From: Muricea muricata
Taxonomy: Eukaryota; Cnidaria; Anthozoa; Malacalcyonacea; Plexauridae
NCBI GenBank assembly: GCA_963855995.1
Contig: OY979717.1
Location: forward strand, 18,947,906 to 19,011,905
Length of the DNA stretch: 64,000 nt
Direction: 5' to 3'
Shown here: positions 43,107-55,760 of the stretch, piece after piece
Layout of the letters: each line of letters opens with the position of its first letter
Numbering within the stretch: position 1 is the first letter of the stretch
Made by a program: the position numbers and the translations under genes
Notes under the pieces: model-generated
Database searches by the model: none
Seen by the model: the letters and a program-made list of their open reading frames with translations, nothing else
Told to the model about the DNA's origin: nothing

Positions 43107-45779
43107 ATGAGCTTGAACGGTTCCCGATCCGCCCAAAGTCAAACGATGCGTGAAATTCGGAAGACAGTTAGCTACCTCTACCTCTCGGCCATGGAGGGAA
43201 ATATGTTTGTCAATGAAATCACAAATGGGTATTTCCTTGCTTATCAGCATGTAAACTTTTTTTTGCAAAAACGTCCCTTATAGGCGTTTTTTGGGCGAAT
43301 TTACTAAGTAAACTAAATGTAGTTCAGAAAAGAAGTAGAAAAAAGACCTGGATTAGAAATAATGGCAAAAACACCTCATTCGGGTAATAAAAACTTATTT
43401 TCACCTTCGTACATAGATGATCAAACATTATACATACGGGTATTTTCTGGCATACAATGGTCATCTGACGTCATTTGCTGCTAGTTCCTCTAACGCGAAG
43501 CTAATTCGTTAAAAATCTCTCGTCTTGCACCAGATATTTAGACACCAAAAATCTTCAAAGTTCCACAGAAATGGTGCAGGATTCCACATAAATGGCGACG
43601 AAGACACAAAGAAAAGATCTAGGACAAATTTGAGCTAAAATGTCGAAGAAATGGGGAAAAAATTGAGAACGAACATATGCCGTCGTCGAGAAAATTCAAA
43701 ATCAAAATGGCGCCAATCTTCTTGTCCGAACTAAACATGCAACAAAAATTGCTTCAGTGTAGTTGGGCATCAACAATATTGAATTTTTATTACATATGTA
43801 AGTATTCTATAACTAATCTGTGTATGTATTAGTTCTTAAATGTTCTCTTGTCTGGCGAAAATTCGGTTTGCTCACCAGATCGAAATTTTATTTTATGTCA
43901 TACACTTCAGTCAAATTTACTGGTACATAAGATTGAGCTTCTATTCCTCTCTCTCTAGCTAAACCGTCAGGGAATTGTTCGAAATCGAACAACGATGACT
44001 TGATTAAAACAGGACGTTTTCAAGGTAAAATCATTCTTATCTTAATTCTGGGTCATTTACCTCCACAACTGATTCAGGATAAAATGTTCAGGCATCAATT
44101 ATGTTTGAGGTTTTTATTCCTAACCGTCAACTTTGTTTTACATTTTAAATATTCCAAAGGTATTGCAAGACTATCACGTGACAAATTCGATGCAAAAAGT
44201 CACACCAAATACAATGACGTTCAAGAGGATTTAGTGGTAAGAAAACCAAATATTAGAATACACTTACTGTCATTGTAAATACTCTATTCTAGCCCCTATC
44301 CGTTAAACTTCTTTCCGCTTAACTATCTTTTCATGCACGATCAAAATTATTTTGGCAACATAAATAATGAATTAACCGTGCTCTCGTTTCAAATCTTCCT
44401 GCCTAGAAAGACCACACCCACTGTATGGGGATTAATAGAGCATTTATGATGATGATTATTATTTTTCTTCAAAACCTCTCCTGTCCACTGATACACTGCA
44501 ATCTATACAAGAAACAGGAAATTCAGATTTCCAGTTCAAAATTCAAAGGAATTCCGAGTTAGGGTCTAGCGAGAACTCGTTACGTGCGAATATTGTTATA
44601 ACAACTAGTTTAAATTCCTTCTGCCTTCATTCCAATTACATCCATTACTTCCTTCCTTCCGTCCCTCCTCCTTCGTGGTTACTGGAATTATCCATTCAGT
44701 TTGACAATGATATTCACATAATAACTACAGTGAAACAAAAAGTTTTATTCATTTATTTTACCACCTCATCGTCATCTAGCTATAGCAGCCTTGGCTAGTT
44801 ACCTGAGTCCGGTTGACGACCGATATTTTACAATTCTAACCACCCTCTCAACATTCCCTAACCGCTGTACCGTAGCCCTACGACTGTCGACAAAGCGTCG
44901 AGTAACACCTCGCATAAGTGCCACGAATCTGAAGTGGGGATTTAACTCACGATCTCAGAGGCGGCAGGCGCTTGCTTTGACGATTGCGCCACTTGGTGAT
45001 TGCTGCGCAGGATCAAACAATCCTGGACGAGAAATTTAAATCTTATCAAGAGTTTAATTTTATCGTATTGTGTTTCACTGTAATTTCTTTATAAAACAAT
45101 TAGGAAATAGTTTTCTGCCACGAAAGCGTTATTCGTGTATTTCGGATTAGGATTGCCCACGGTCTTGCATGTCGTTATTCTGTACATAAGACCATTTGAT
45201 ATTTTCAATTTCTTAATAAGGTAGAAAAAAATGTCACCCAAATTGAGGGCATTCCCAGGCGTTCGTCTCCTAACGTCTGCTGCCAAATACCGTTTCAATA
45301 TCTTTTTTACATATATCCTGTGTTTTAATAAATCCTACAAGTAAAATTTATACTCTTCGACGACAAACTAATCAACATTCAATTGTTTATTTCAAAATTT
45401 TCTTCCACTAGTTTTTGCTTCAAAATAAATACCAAAAATTCGTAATTAATTCCAGTTCCGCCATTTTGTTTTGCGCTTTTTTTGTCATGACTAGGTTTTG
45501 TCTTGGTATCTCGAAGTATTGTCCATTGAATATCCTCTATGATATGCCACACCTATTATATAATTACTTTCTTCCTCAATGCTTGTTAACGTAGTTTTCT
45601 TTGCTTATCCTGGAACGAGTTTTTTAAACATTATAATTATTTATTTTTTCAAAGGGCGTCAAGTGAAAGAGCGAGGGAATACACCAGTCAATTCTTTGGA
45701 CAAGATGGGAAGAACTAATATTGATCCAAGACTTGAAAAACAAGCCGTGTCCATAAAAAAATGTCAAGTCTCAAGATGA
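43107..45779 (+). CDS. Candidate multi-exon gene of unknown function (model uncertain)
   Basis: Exon 1: ATG 43107 to 43228 (40 codons + 2 nt, MSLNGSRSAQSQTM..., ends at GTATTT donor); upstream frame is also open. Further exon-like blocks: 43959-44024 (acceptor [24 protein letters not shown], ends G/GTAAAA), 44160-44236 (acceptor CAAAG, GIARLSRDKFDAKS, donor GTAAGA; joins the previous in phase), 45655-45779 (acceptor TTTTTTCAAAG, RQVKERGNTPVNSLDKMGR..., stop TGA). Exon 1 does not join 43959 in frame, and 44236 does not join 45655 in frame, so exons are missing or some are false. The translations are hydrophilic, without a recognised domain. Alternatives: separate fragments or chance open frames. 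Confidence 0.3.
44785..45030 (-). mobile_element. Possible tRNA-derived SINE
   Basis: Minus strand carries an A-box-like CCAAGTGGCGCAATCG (RC of 44980-44998) and, ~45 bases downstream, a B-box-like GTGAGTTAAATCCC, the internal promoter layout of a tRNA head. No tail family recognised. A decayed tRNA gene is possible. Confidence 0.45.
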
Positions 45780-46058
45780 AAATACCATCGCAATGTACGG
45801 TTTGTCAAAGTGATTTACAATCATATTTCCGCAGTTTTGTTTTCAACAATCTAAAATATTGTTTTGTAACATTCCAAATTTTTTCCTTATTTTCTGATGG
45901 TTGACTGGACATGAAAGAGCTTGTTAACCAACTGGACCGGCGTGATGTTCTTTGAAGAGAGAATGTCAGATGAAACCATGAATAGCACATGATGAAACTA
46001 GACTAATCGAAGCCACGACGATCCAAGGATTGAGTGAAAGTAAGTGATTACATTTTAC

Positions 46059-46209
46059 CAGCCTCGTACCCAGGCGCTTTTTAGTTCAATCAAAATGTCA
46101 TGCAGTTCAGTTATCCCATAATTCCTCGCATGGTTATATCTTGCATATATCAAATTACTAAATATGTACGCTTTTACTTTGCACAAAGAGACGCCTGGGT
46201 ATGAGGCTG
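46059..46209. mobile_element. 151-bp MITE
   Basis: Ends CAGCCTCGTACCCAGGCG and its complement with one mismatch (CGCCTGGGTATGAGGCTG). Flanked by ACATTTTAC / ACATTTTGC, a 9-bp near-duplication with one mismatch, which would suit Mutator-like or hAT-like insertion. Confidence 0.75.
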
Positions 46210-46249
46210 ACATTTTGCTGCTTTCAGGTTTTGCTTCGTAAACCTATCG

Positions 46250-46760
46250 CAAATTTGCCATTAAAGGGATGTAGCAATAGGCATAAAAATCTTGAACTAA
46301 TGTTTCCAGCGTCGGTAGTACAATCAAAGGCACACAAAATTCTCGGTTCTTTGATTATCTGAAACAATATAAACAGAAGTCAGTAGTCACCACTATGTTT
46401 GTCTCATTTTCAAACAATTTAATTTGACTTATCGATAGGAACCTTAAATTTTTAATAACGTGCTTAGGTCCTGAACTTTGAAGGGCAAAGACACTAGTCA
46501 TTCGCCATCTTGGATATTCGAACAGGGTAAAAAAGCAATTAGCAAACATTTTTAACATCTATATTTGTATGTATATAATTCCTTCTTAAATTGCGAATGG
46601 TCAATAAAACTTCATTAAGATTTAACTCACTGACGGTAAGTTTTATAAAGTCTACGCTGTAGTGACGTCGTTCAAATAGAGCTAATTATAAAACAAGATA
46701 GCGGACGGTGTGTGTTTCTCTTTCAATATTTCAGAAACTAAACAGTGTTGTAGTCCAGTA
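46250..46760. repeat. Degenerate foldback with CGCCATCTTGG pair
   Basis: CGCCATCTTGGATAT near 46502 faces CAAGATAGCGGAC near 46695, and both flanks share weak inverted similarity with the layout of the TTAA element at 10535-11059. A more diverged relative is likely. Confidence 0.4.
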
Positions 46761-49190
46761 ACTACAAGTCTCGTGCATTTAAGTCCGAATGCATTATCTA
46801 GTATAGTATTCATTTTCAAGTCAAGTATAAAGTGGGCTACGTGCACACGATGTCGTTTCTGAGCGTTTTCATTCCGAATTATTTCAAAAAGCTCCCGACT
46901 TGTTCACATAATTTAATGAAAACCAGCATAAATTTCGTCCAAGGACAAAAACTAAAAACTTCATACAACGAGAACTCTTATACTTTATATCGTTTTCATT
47001 TTGACTGCTGTGAAAACATCCGGAAACGTTAAATCTTGTGCACTTGGTCAAGTAGGTATTCCATCCTAGGCAGTGACATCCTACAATACACGCTGTTAAA
47101 ATATCACACTTCCTTCATCATAAAGCAAAAATCACGGTCTGTCTTTAAACTTTATTTGGAAATAATTAAGCCATAGCGAAAAGTTAACATGAATACTTCA
47201 GAAAATTGTTAACTTGAAATTTTGTTACATCTCGTTTGATGCAAAAATCAGTCACATTTGGAACTTCGTATTTCTTTTTTGCAATAAAGTGATTTACAAT
47301 TGTAATAAACTAACGGATACGATTCTTTAATTTCGAAAGGTGATGGGGTCTGAAAAAACGTAAAAGAAAAAGACTAGAATAAACGATGCTGGATGAGATG
47401 GACCCACAAATCGACAACAAAACGCAAGACACACAAGACACGACATTGTAATACAAAGTAGTGGTAATTTACAAGTTAGTGGAAACAAGATACTAATTAT
47501 TTAGAGATCAAAGAGGATTTAAGTAAATTTTATTGTTTCTCGTCGGACAAAATCATTGTTTGTCGTTGTGAAAAAAGCAATGAATTTAAGATTGAATTAA
47601 CACTGAAAAAATAAATCGCAAGAAATTTCGAAGTCTTGAAGTAATGACACTTTTCTTTTGTTTCATATTTCGAGTTCAGAACTGTAAAAAATAATAGCAT
47701 TTAAATTGTGGTTATTTCTAAAAGCAAAGCGAAATAGTGCATGTCAGTTGATATGTAAGATTGAACACAAAAATCTGTTTCAACATGCAAGAAATAATAC
47801 TATGTTGGTAAAATGATACTAAGTTGGATTGGGTTGGTTTATTATTGTATTCTATTACCATCATTAACATATCATTAACATATAATTTAAAAAAAAAACG
47901 AGGAAACAAGACTCAACTTTTGATTCTAATTCCCAAGGGAGTATACTGGTTTTATATTTCTTATATTAGTTAATTTGATTCACGCGTACATTAAAACAAT
48001 AGGATTTATTATTTTTTGCCTTTTTTAATTCCCAAGGGAATAGAGCAAGCTTTGTTTTCATGGTAATATGTTGATTCATGGTAGAGACGTGACTGTATAA
48101 TGAAAATCCTCTTTGATTATAAATATAATAAGTATCGTGATTCCTAGGAGTTTGTTTTGGCAAGCATAAACAATCGAACAATAAATGTATTGTTTATGTG
48201 CACAAGAGTGCACGGAAGTGGTTTGAGAGCAGCTGCACGTACCATGCAAATGAAGGCGTTTCGGTTAAATAAGTATAAGAATAGCGGTGAAGCTTTAAAA
48301 TGTTCCGATCATTAATTTGAAATATATACAGTAATAGCTATAGGGAGATTAAATTGTATGGTAACTACGGTGTAGGATTTAAATCTCTGAGCTAGCCGTT
48401 AAGGAAAAAAGATTTAACTCTTTGCATCCTCATGCTTATTTGACCCAGCCTTAGACTTTGGTAAGTATCAGATTTATATTTACTTCGGATCAGTTTAACG
48501 TAACGAAAAGCCCATGCCCTTTTAGCAAAGGTTTTACGTCTGAAACTCAATCAAATACTCAGTCTAAGTGGGTTTAAGTAGCTAGAGATAACGTAATTTA
48601 TCTTTTTATTTCGCTTTTTTGTTTATAACGTAATTTTAGTATCATTATTCAAACTAGTATTGTGTGCAGTGATAAGATATTAGAGACAAAAATTCGGGTC
48701 AAGTTTTATATACTTTGCAAGGTAAATTTAAGTACAACGTCAGCTCACCTGTTTTTATATTCGAGCTTTGGTATTTTCATATTCGACGTTTTGGCCTAAA
48801 ACATCAAATTAAACCAAAATAAGCAGGCATACTTTACTAAAATTTTAATTCCTTTAATTTTCGGTTTTGTTTGGTAGTCAGGGTGGTGGTGGTGTGCATG
48901 TGGGTTTATCAGCTGTGAGTGACTGTGCGATGGTGAGGAAAGTGAAGGGAACGAATGGAATGCAGGAGCTTAGGACCGAGGAAGACAGCTTAGAACTGAG
49001 GCAGGTAGGCAGTTGGTAGGATCAGAGGGGGGCACTTGTCACTTTGGCCTTGGGAGTCAAATTTGCATGCTAAGTCACTAACATTTGTTGTTTTAATTTG
49101 TTACGTATGCGCGGCTGCTCTCTAGGGAAGACCAACTTAGCAACTTGTATTAGCATTTGCAAGGCTGATCTTCTCTTTGCCTCGCTACCT
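46761..49190. other. Unassigned AT-rich DNA
   Basis: No gene recognised. The phrase AATTCCCAAGGGA occurs at 47929 and 48029 (and AATTCCCATGGGAATT at 49328), a short repeated palindromic motif of unknown meaning. Confidence 0.45.
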
Positions 49191-49298
49191 CGGCCAGCTT
49201 TCCGAGTGCTACTTCCACCGGAAATAAGTAGAAGTAGTTGTACTATATGTATTGGTACTTCTACTTACGTGGAAGTAGCACTTTGAGAACTGGCCGGG
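49191..49298. mobile_element. 108-bp hairpin MITE
   Basis: CGGCCAGCTTTCCGAGTGCT pairs with AGCACTTTGAGAACTGGCCG; inner TACTTCCACC and complement extend the stem. Confidence 0.75.
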
Positions 49299-50943
49299 GT
49301 AGGGGGATTTTTTTTATTCAATTTCTCAATTCCCATGGGAATTGAATTGTTAATTAAAGGGGGTCATGTGTAAATTTTGTAAACAATTTATTTGAAAAGA
49401 ATTTGTAAAGATTACAATTTGAATAACAATAAAAAGAAACTAACTACCACAAATTTGTACTCATTCAAACAACAATAGAAGAAAACAGAACACGACAGTA
49501 AACATTGCACTTAACACAAGTGAAGACACACAAGTGAAGGAACAAGTACTAAAAAACTGCATCTTTTCAAGATAAATGTTTATACTTCAAGAAATATTAT
49601 AATCATAAAGGGAAAATTTTTGAGAGTTTTGCAAAGGAACCGTCCAGCAAGCAGCACCCAGTTTCTTTACAATCACAAAAAATATGTGGCTCAAAAACAT
49701 GCAACTAATTAAGTCTAAGTGACATGTTGTTCTCTTTAGAAACATAGTTTTTAATATTTTTTGAATCGTGTAAAAAGGATGGTAAGGCTTAACAGGTCTA
49801 ACCAAAAAGGTTTCTTAAAGTTAGTCATATTTTTATAATCATACATATTACCCTGTCAACTTTCTCTGTTGGAAGAAACCGGAGAAAACCCACAACTTTT
49901 GACAGAGCATTGACTGACACTTTTTTCACCTCGTAAATAAAAGGCATTGATGATAAAATACATTTTATTTCAGACGTGTTTTGGGTAAATCAAACAAAAT
50001 AAATGCACAAATTACTAATCAATTTGGATACCTTTGCGACATTTATCGAAGGCACATAATTCCTCCAGGAAATACTTTTTTGCAACTCGAAACTCTTGCA
50101 CACGTTTTTTTATGAAAAAATACCAAATTGACAAGGGTGTGAAATTTCAATGTTCGGAGCCATATATTTTTCTGATTGTATTTCTAACCTGACAATGTGG
50201 AAATGATTAAATATGCTAATTTCATTTTCTAAATAAAAAATCCAAAACTACATGGAGTAAAAACGAAAATGTCTCAGGATATTGTGTAGAGCACAGCGTT
50301 TTTTCAGAAACAAATCTCTTAGACATTTTACTGCACAAGAAGTATGATTTTTTTAGCGAAGAATATTAAAAGTCTCATACATCTCATTTCTTCTGGTGTG
50401 CATGAGAAAAGAAGCTTTCTATACAAATCATGATAATTTGGTTACGATAGCCTTTGAAAATCTTCATTTATATTACTATTTTTTTTTTCTTTATTGGTCC
50501 AAATACTATTATTTCATAGAGACAAAAGCGGAAAGACAACTCTTTGACTGCCTGGCTATACTGAATTACTTAATAGTGGACCAGGATTTGTCAAAGTTTA
50601 AAATGTACAGCAATTATCAATAATCATAAGAAATATGTGCCAAATTATTGACTTTCAAACTTGTTGTCTTTTATATTCTTAAAGTTTTAATGTTAAAGAA
50701 AACAAGTTAAAAAGTCGAAATAGATAACTTAGATTGGTCTGGTATTGAAAAGTGAGAACTGAAGATGCAATCCTTTTGAAGAAATTGAATCTAGTTATCT
50801 GAATATGAATATTAATGCCCAGCAAGTAATTCTAAATGCATACATGTCAAACAATTCAAGTTTATATTAAATTAAATTTGCTAACGTTTCCCTGCTACAT
50901 CGCAAGATCATTAGAGCTATATATAATGAACAAACATAAGTTG
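49299..50943. other. Unassigned AT-rich DNA with a short SINE-body relic
   Basis: 49852-49930 matches the conserved SINE body at 53040-53110 (GGAGAAAACCCA...), without a tRNA head. No gene recognised in the rest. Confidence 0.45.
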
Positions 50944-51083
50944 TATCTCTATATACATGATAACTAAGTATTATATTACAAACGGTAAAAATTTAAAAAG
51001 AAGGGACGAATAGTAAAAGAGTTAGATAAACAATATGTAATATGTAATAATATCTAAACAATATTCAACATCTAATATAATAA

Positions 51084-51178
<95 letters not shown>

Positions 51179-51194
51179 ATACATACATACATAC

Positions 51195-51245
<51 letters not shown>

Positions 51246-51486
51246 CATGTATGTATGTATATGTACATGTACATGTACATGTACATGTACATGTACATGT
51301 ATATGTATATATATATCTATATGTATATATATGTACATATATGTATATGTATATATATGTATATGTATATATATCTTTTACTATGTATATATATATATAT
51401 ATATATATATCTTTTACTATTCGTCCCTTCTTTTTAGACTTTTACTGTTTGTAACATAATACTTAGTTATCATGTATATATAGATA
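50944..51486. mobile_element. Foldback element with expanded AT microsatellite core
   Basis: Arms TATATACATGATAACTAAGT (50951) and AAAAAGAAGGGACGAATAGT (50996) match their inverses at 51409-51486. The core 51088-51412 is a microsatellite of TA, TATACA and TGTACA units, including at least eight exact TACATG repeats at 51262-51300. Confidence 0.85.
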
Positions 51487-53029
51487 CAGATGGCAAACCA
51501 GGAAACAAAAAATATGTTTTTAAAATGCTTTTTTATCAATTTAAATAACTGTTTTTTATGTTTAAGCAGACTAGAATATATATTCAGCAACAATGGATTT
51601 AATGGCCATATTGAATTCTAGAGGATTGTTTCTGATAAAACTGCCTCAATCTCCTTTATGTTAAGTCAGTAAAATAGTTATATATAAACAAAGTTAAACA
51701 ATGACAAACCCAATTGTTTTATCACTGAGGCCAACTTGAGTTTTTTTTTTCAAATAGGTCCTAAAAATAAATCAATCATGCATTTAGTGATATATTTTTT
51801 TACAAACAGAATACTATTTTACACAAATTGTTAGGTTTTTGAATAAAGAGCAATTTGTTGACCCTGAATTCGGCTCGACGTCCTACTCATTGTAGAATAA
51901 TGAAATAATAATGTTAACATTAACATTCAACATTCTCAGAAGTATACTTTTGGTGATGGATAAAAGCACTTGCATTTTTTTCAAAATACAAACATAGCCA
52001 CTTACTGTGGAAATCATATGTTCATGACTCTCCTCCGGTCACACACATGACATGTCAGTTCCATTGGTGTTCATAGTTTTCATGCCTGTATATTGGGTTA
52101 TTAGATTTTAAAAAATGGCCACAGAACAAGAAATTAGTCAAACAACACAACACTTCTGATCAAGGATTTCAGTCAGGGTTGGTAGGCTTCTGCACATAAA
52201 CAACATTTAATAAAAGACCAAATTTAACTGAACAAGACCAAATTTAACTGACCAAGACCAAATTTAACGGGCTACGACCAATTTTTTTTTCAAAAAAACT
52301 AAAAAAAGAGCCAAATGTTATTAAAGTTTTTGACAGCCATTGGTCATATTTGGTTCTTAAAAGTCTTAAACGTTTGAATAAAATAAAAAAAATTATGTGG
52401 AATGCATGCAATAATTCCTGTCACTCACAAAAAGCCAAAATAAGGCAAAATGGCCAAACATTACACAAAACACAGGCCAAACAAGTAATAAAAAAGCTAA
52501 AATCGACTTTAATCAAGTGAAATTTAGCAAATTTAAATCTAGCAAAATTTAGCTTTAGGGAGTTACAGCTAGTGCCACTACCTAGGATCTAAACATTTGT
52601 CAGGCATTCAAATTTTTAAATGCCAAAATAAATAGCAATGTCTTGTGTGTGACAGGAGAATCACCCAAACAATATTTGAAGCACTTCAATTCAAATAAAA
52701 GATGAAAATATTAAGACCTCTACACTTTTCATCAACATTGTTCACTTCCTCATGACTGATCAACTGGATAAGCATTCATCAAACTTCCAATGCACTGTAA
52801 ACCTACAAACCACACTGTAAACCTACAAAAATGTCAAAATATATGATAAGCAAATAAAAATTTGACCAGGCATTTCTAAGTTTGCTTTGAAGAGGGCATA
52901 TACGTTATTTATGCATATATGTATACAAAAATATATACCAATCACTGTGCACATATATTTTTTTCATTTAGCTTACCCATAGGGGCAAGGTTACCACAAT
53001 AGTGTGACCCAATTACTGTTGCCTGTATT
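51487..53029. other. Unassigned AT-rich DNA with a small tandem repeat
   Basis: 52218-52275 holds three or four copies of a 19-20-bp unit AAGACCAAATTTAACTGA. No gene seen in the rest. Confidence 0.45.
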
Positions 53030-53215
53030 ACCAATCCCACCCTGTCAACTTTCACTGTGGGAGGAAACCAGAGTACCCGGAGAAAACCCATGACTTTGAG
53101 CAGAGCGTTGACTATACTCTTTTCACATGAGGACTGGGTTCATATCCACCTAACTGGGGATTGAACTCGGAACCTTAGTGGTAAAAGGAGAGTGGTCTGA
53201 CCACTACACCACAGA
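53030..53215 (-). mobile_element. tRNA-derived SINE
   Basis: Minus strand begins with a tRNA-like head: A-box-like TGGTGTAGTGGTCAGA (RC of 53196-53211) and B-box-like CCGAGTTCAATCCCC (RC of 53157-53171). It is followed by a body including GGAGAAAACCCATG and GGGAGGAAACC on the plus strand (53070-53102). That body recurs at 49852-49930 and 53232-53290. The widely shared body resembles conserved eumetazoan SINE central domains (named family not asserted). Confidence 0.7.
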
Positions 53216-53350
53216 ATTCCCATATTATTTCTTGTGGGAAGAAACCTGAATCGTAGAGAAACCCATGACTTTTGGCAGAGCATTGACTAGATGAGGAAAG
53301 GGTTCAAATCAGATTCAGTTGACCCTATTGAGTATTGATTCTGTCACCAT
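53216..53350 (-). mobile_element. Second, diverged copy of the same SINE
   Basis: Repeats the body (GGGAAGAAACC..., AGAGAAACCCATGACTTT) and a weak B-box-like region around 53300-53330, directly adjoining the previous copy head to tail. Confidence 0.5.
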
Positions 53351-55526
53351 CAAGGTGCAAGGCAAGTGGTTAAAACAATTCACTACCAAAGCCCCTCATA
53401 CACCATCTCACACAGAAAGGGCAACAGGGGAGGGGGATAGATTTGCTTGATCTGGGCAGACCACAATGGTTTACTACCAAAGCCTCATACACCAACTCAT
53501 GCATGAAAAGCAATGTGGAGGGGGAGGGGGGTAGTTTTATTTGATCTGGGCAGACCACAATGGTTGCCCTACGGTTGATTATGACACACATGGCCACAAA
53601 TTGTTTTGTCAATGCGACAGATACTGTTTTTAAATAAGAAACATGTTTTTGTCATTTTTCACCTATGTGATCATGCTCAGGCTCAGTGAATATTCCCCTC
53701 AACTTCATCTTGGTAAATATTCACCAATAATCACAAAGCCTTCAGTGAATAATTGTTAAATGAAGTGATTTTCGGTGAATATTCATCAAGTTGACGTCGA
53801 CACAAAATAGAGGTAAATATTTTCAGATAATCACTTTGCCTTCAGAAAATAATTGTTAAATACTATTTAGTCCTTTCAAACAACTATAACTTTAAATGGT
53901 TGGAAATATGAAATGTTCACACTTAATTTTTTTGTAATATAACATCACATCCAAAAAATGCATAAACTTTGCTGGAATTTATGTATGCTTTTTTTACCTT
54001 ATTAGTTTCACATTACTAAACATGAGAGGTAATGGTAGATTATTCATCTTAAGTATAATGATAAGTGCAAGTATAAGCACAAGAAAATGAAATTTTCCTT
54101 TTTTACGTGCTTATGTAACATGGGTAGTTAAAGAAATGGGTAGGACACTAGCTGGCAACAGTGTTGAAAACTAGATGCAATTTGTGATGTCACAAGTGAT
54201 TGCGAATGTTGCAACGGTTTTCAGCATTTTTTTATTTTGCCACATATTTTCTGATTTCAAACAATATTATTGAAGCTTAAATTGGTTTTATTGTTTTACA
54301 AACATGCCTTTGCCACGACAAAGTATTTGAGGTAAACATTTTCCATCTTTGTTTTGAATTTTTACTTTGGTTGCTACAAAAATGGCATCCCAAAACAACT
54401 GTTGATTGAACTGAAATTTGGGATACAGTTTTAACTGTTCTTGAAATATTTGCCAAAATTAATAGGAATACTTAGATATTTCATAATAGAATGGCATAGT
54501 CAAATTTATTTGTTTCTGATATAAACTATTCAGCTGTATTATTTGCGAAAGTGCAGTCATAATTAAATTAGTGATGTCATAATTTGCAGCCAGGTTACAA
54601 CCATCAGCATGCGGAAAACGTCACATGCGACCACAAGTTTTTAACTGTCCATGGTGTCAATCAGGCTTAGTTGAATTTGATTTATGGTCGTTTCGTCTCC
54701 CATCTGTTTTGTCTGCTACCATTAACATTTTGTCTCGTAAGCGTTTTGTCGACTTTCTCAGTTTTAAAATATTAAATGAAGTAATAAAAAAATGAAATCT
54801 AGATTACATCAGAAATCCTGGAAACATTGTCTAGTATACGGTGCTTACTTCGCTGAACCAAATTTGACTTGGGTGCAAACTTTTGTATCAGTTGCAACTT
54901 GCAAGTTGGCAGGGTTTTTTGCTCATACTACAACTCTCGATAATACGTGGATTGGATAAATATTTTGCAAACTGTTTTTCAGAAGGTTTGAACAACAACA
55001 ATCCAAAGAAAAATTTACAATGGGACATAGCGGTTACGGGATGAAACTGACGGGAGACCAAACGACCAAATACCATAGAAGACCAAGGTTTCACACGTGC
55101 AAAATACAAACTTTATATGTTCAAATATTTTGCTAAGTTCGGCCTGATTGTCCACAAAACTTATCTATATATGAGATCTAGATGCTCTTCTACAAATACT
55201 GACAGAAAATAAAGCATATTACCTTGAAATAAAGGCGGGATTGCTTGAAATATCTTGAAAGTTTCAGAGCTTCGTTCATGTTTAATTTAGAGGAAAAGTT
55301 TGGAGATATCCGACAGCCAACGAACAAACCCGACCCTGTGCGCAAGCAAGTGGATGAAACTGGAGCAACTGGAAAGACCTGGAAAAAAAGCAGAGGGCAG
55401 AGGCTCGAGGGGGGAGGGGAAACAGAGGGTCTGATGCATTGTCTGGTGATGAATCGAAACATACTAAAAGTTTCCCAAGGGTTGATTATGTCTCAAATTA
55501 ACGTTGCTGGTTCGGCAGTGCAATCA
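53351..55526. other. Unassigned intergenic DNA
   Basis: Holds a ~105-bp imperfect direct repeat (ATAATCACAAAGCCTTCAG at 53731 and ATAATCACTTTGCCTTCAG at 53837), an inverted pair ATGGTCGTTTCGTCTCCC (54684) / GGGAGACCAAACGACCA (55052), and a duplicated phrase at 53370-53570. The 98-codon plus frame 55245-55538 is moderately protein-like (EEKFGDIRQPTNKPD) but unrecognised. Confidence 0.4.
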
Positions 55527-55760
55527 CAGGGTGTTAGCTAGCCCACATAGTGTTCGTTTGACGGAGTCTTCCCAATTGAGATAACTAAGGAACTTTCCCA
55601 ATCAGAAGTGGGAAGTTTCAATTTTATATGAATGTGACTGTGTATATTTTTGTTTACTTTTATCGTTATCTATATTATAAAGAAAATACTGTAAATAAAA
55701 ACAACATTTTCCCAATTTACCAAAAACGGACTTAACTTTGGTTTTCCAGCTAACACCCTG
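55527..55760. mobile_element. 234-bp MITE
   Basis: Ends CAGGGTGTTAGCT and exact complement AGCTAACACCCTG; a 5-bp repeat AATCA flanks the two ends. Confidence 0.65.

Noticed and set aside
47386-47451. Short frame starting MLDEMDPQIDNKTQDTQ, faintly like a SNARE helix
   Set aside because: Only 21 codons, no acceptor in phase and a stop right upstream; similarity too short to support.
51072-51459. Frames of repeated Tyr-Ile, His-Val or Cys-Thr
   Set aside because: Translation of the TA/TACATG microsatellite; not genes.
55190-55541. Possible exon on either strand (90-98 codons)
   Set aside because: Both strands are open, there is no recognised domain, and neither splice phase nor start context decides between them.
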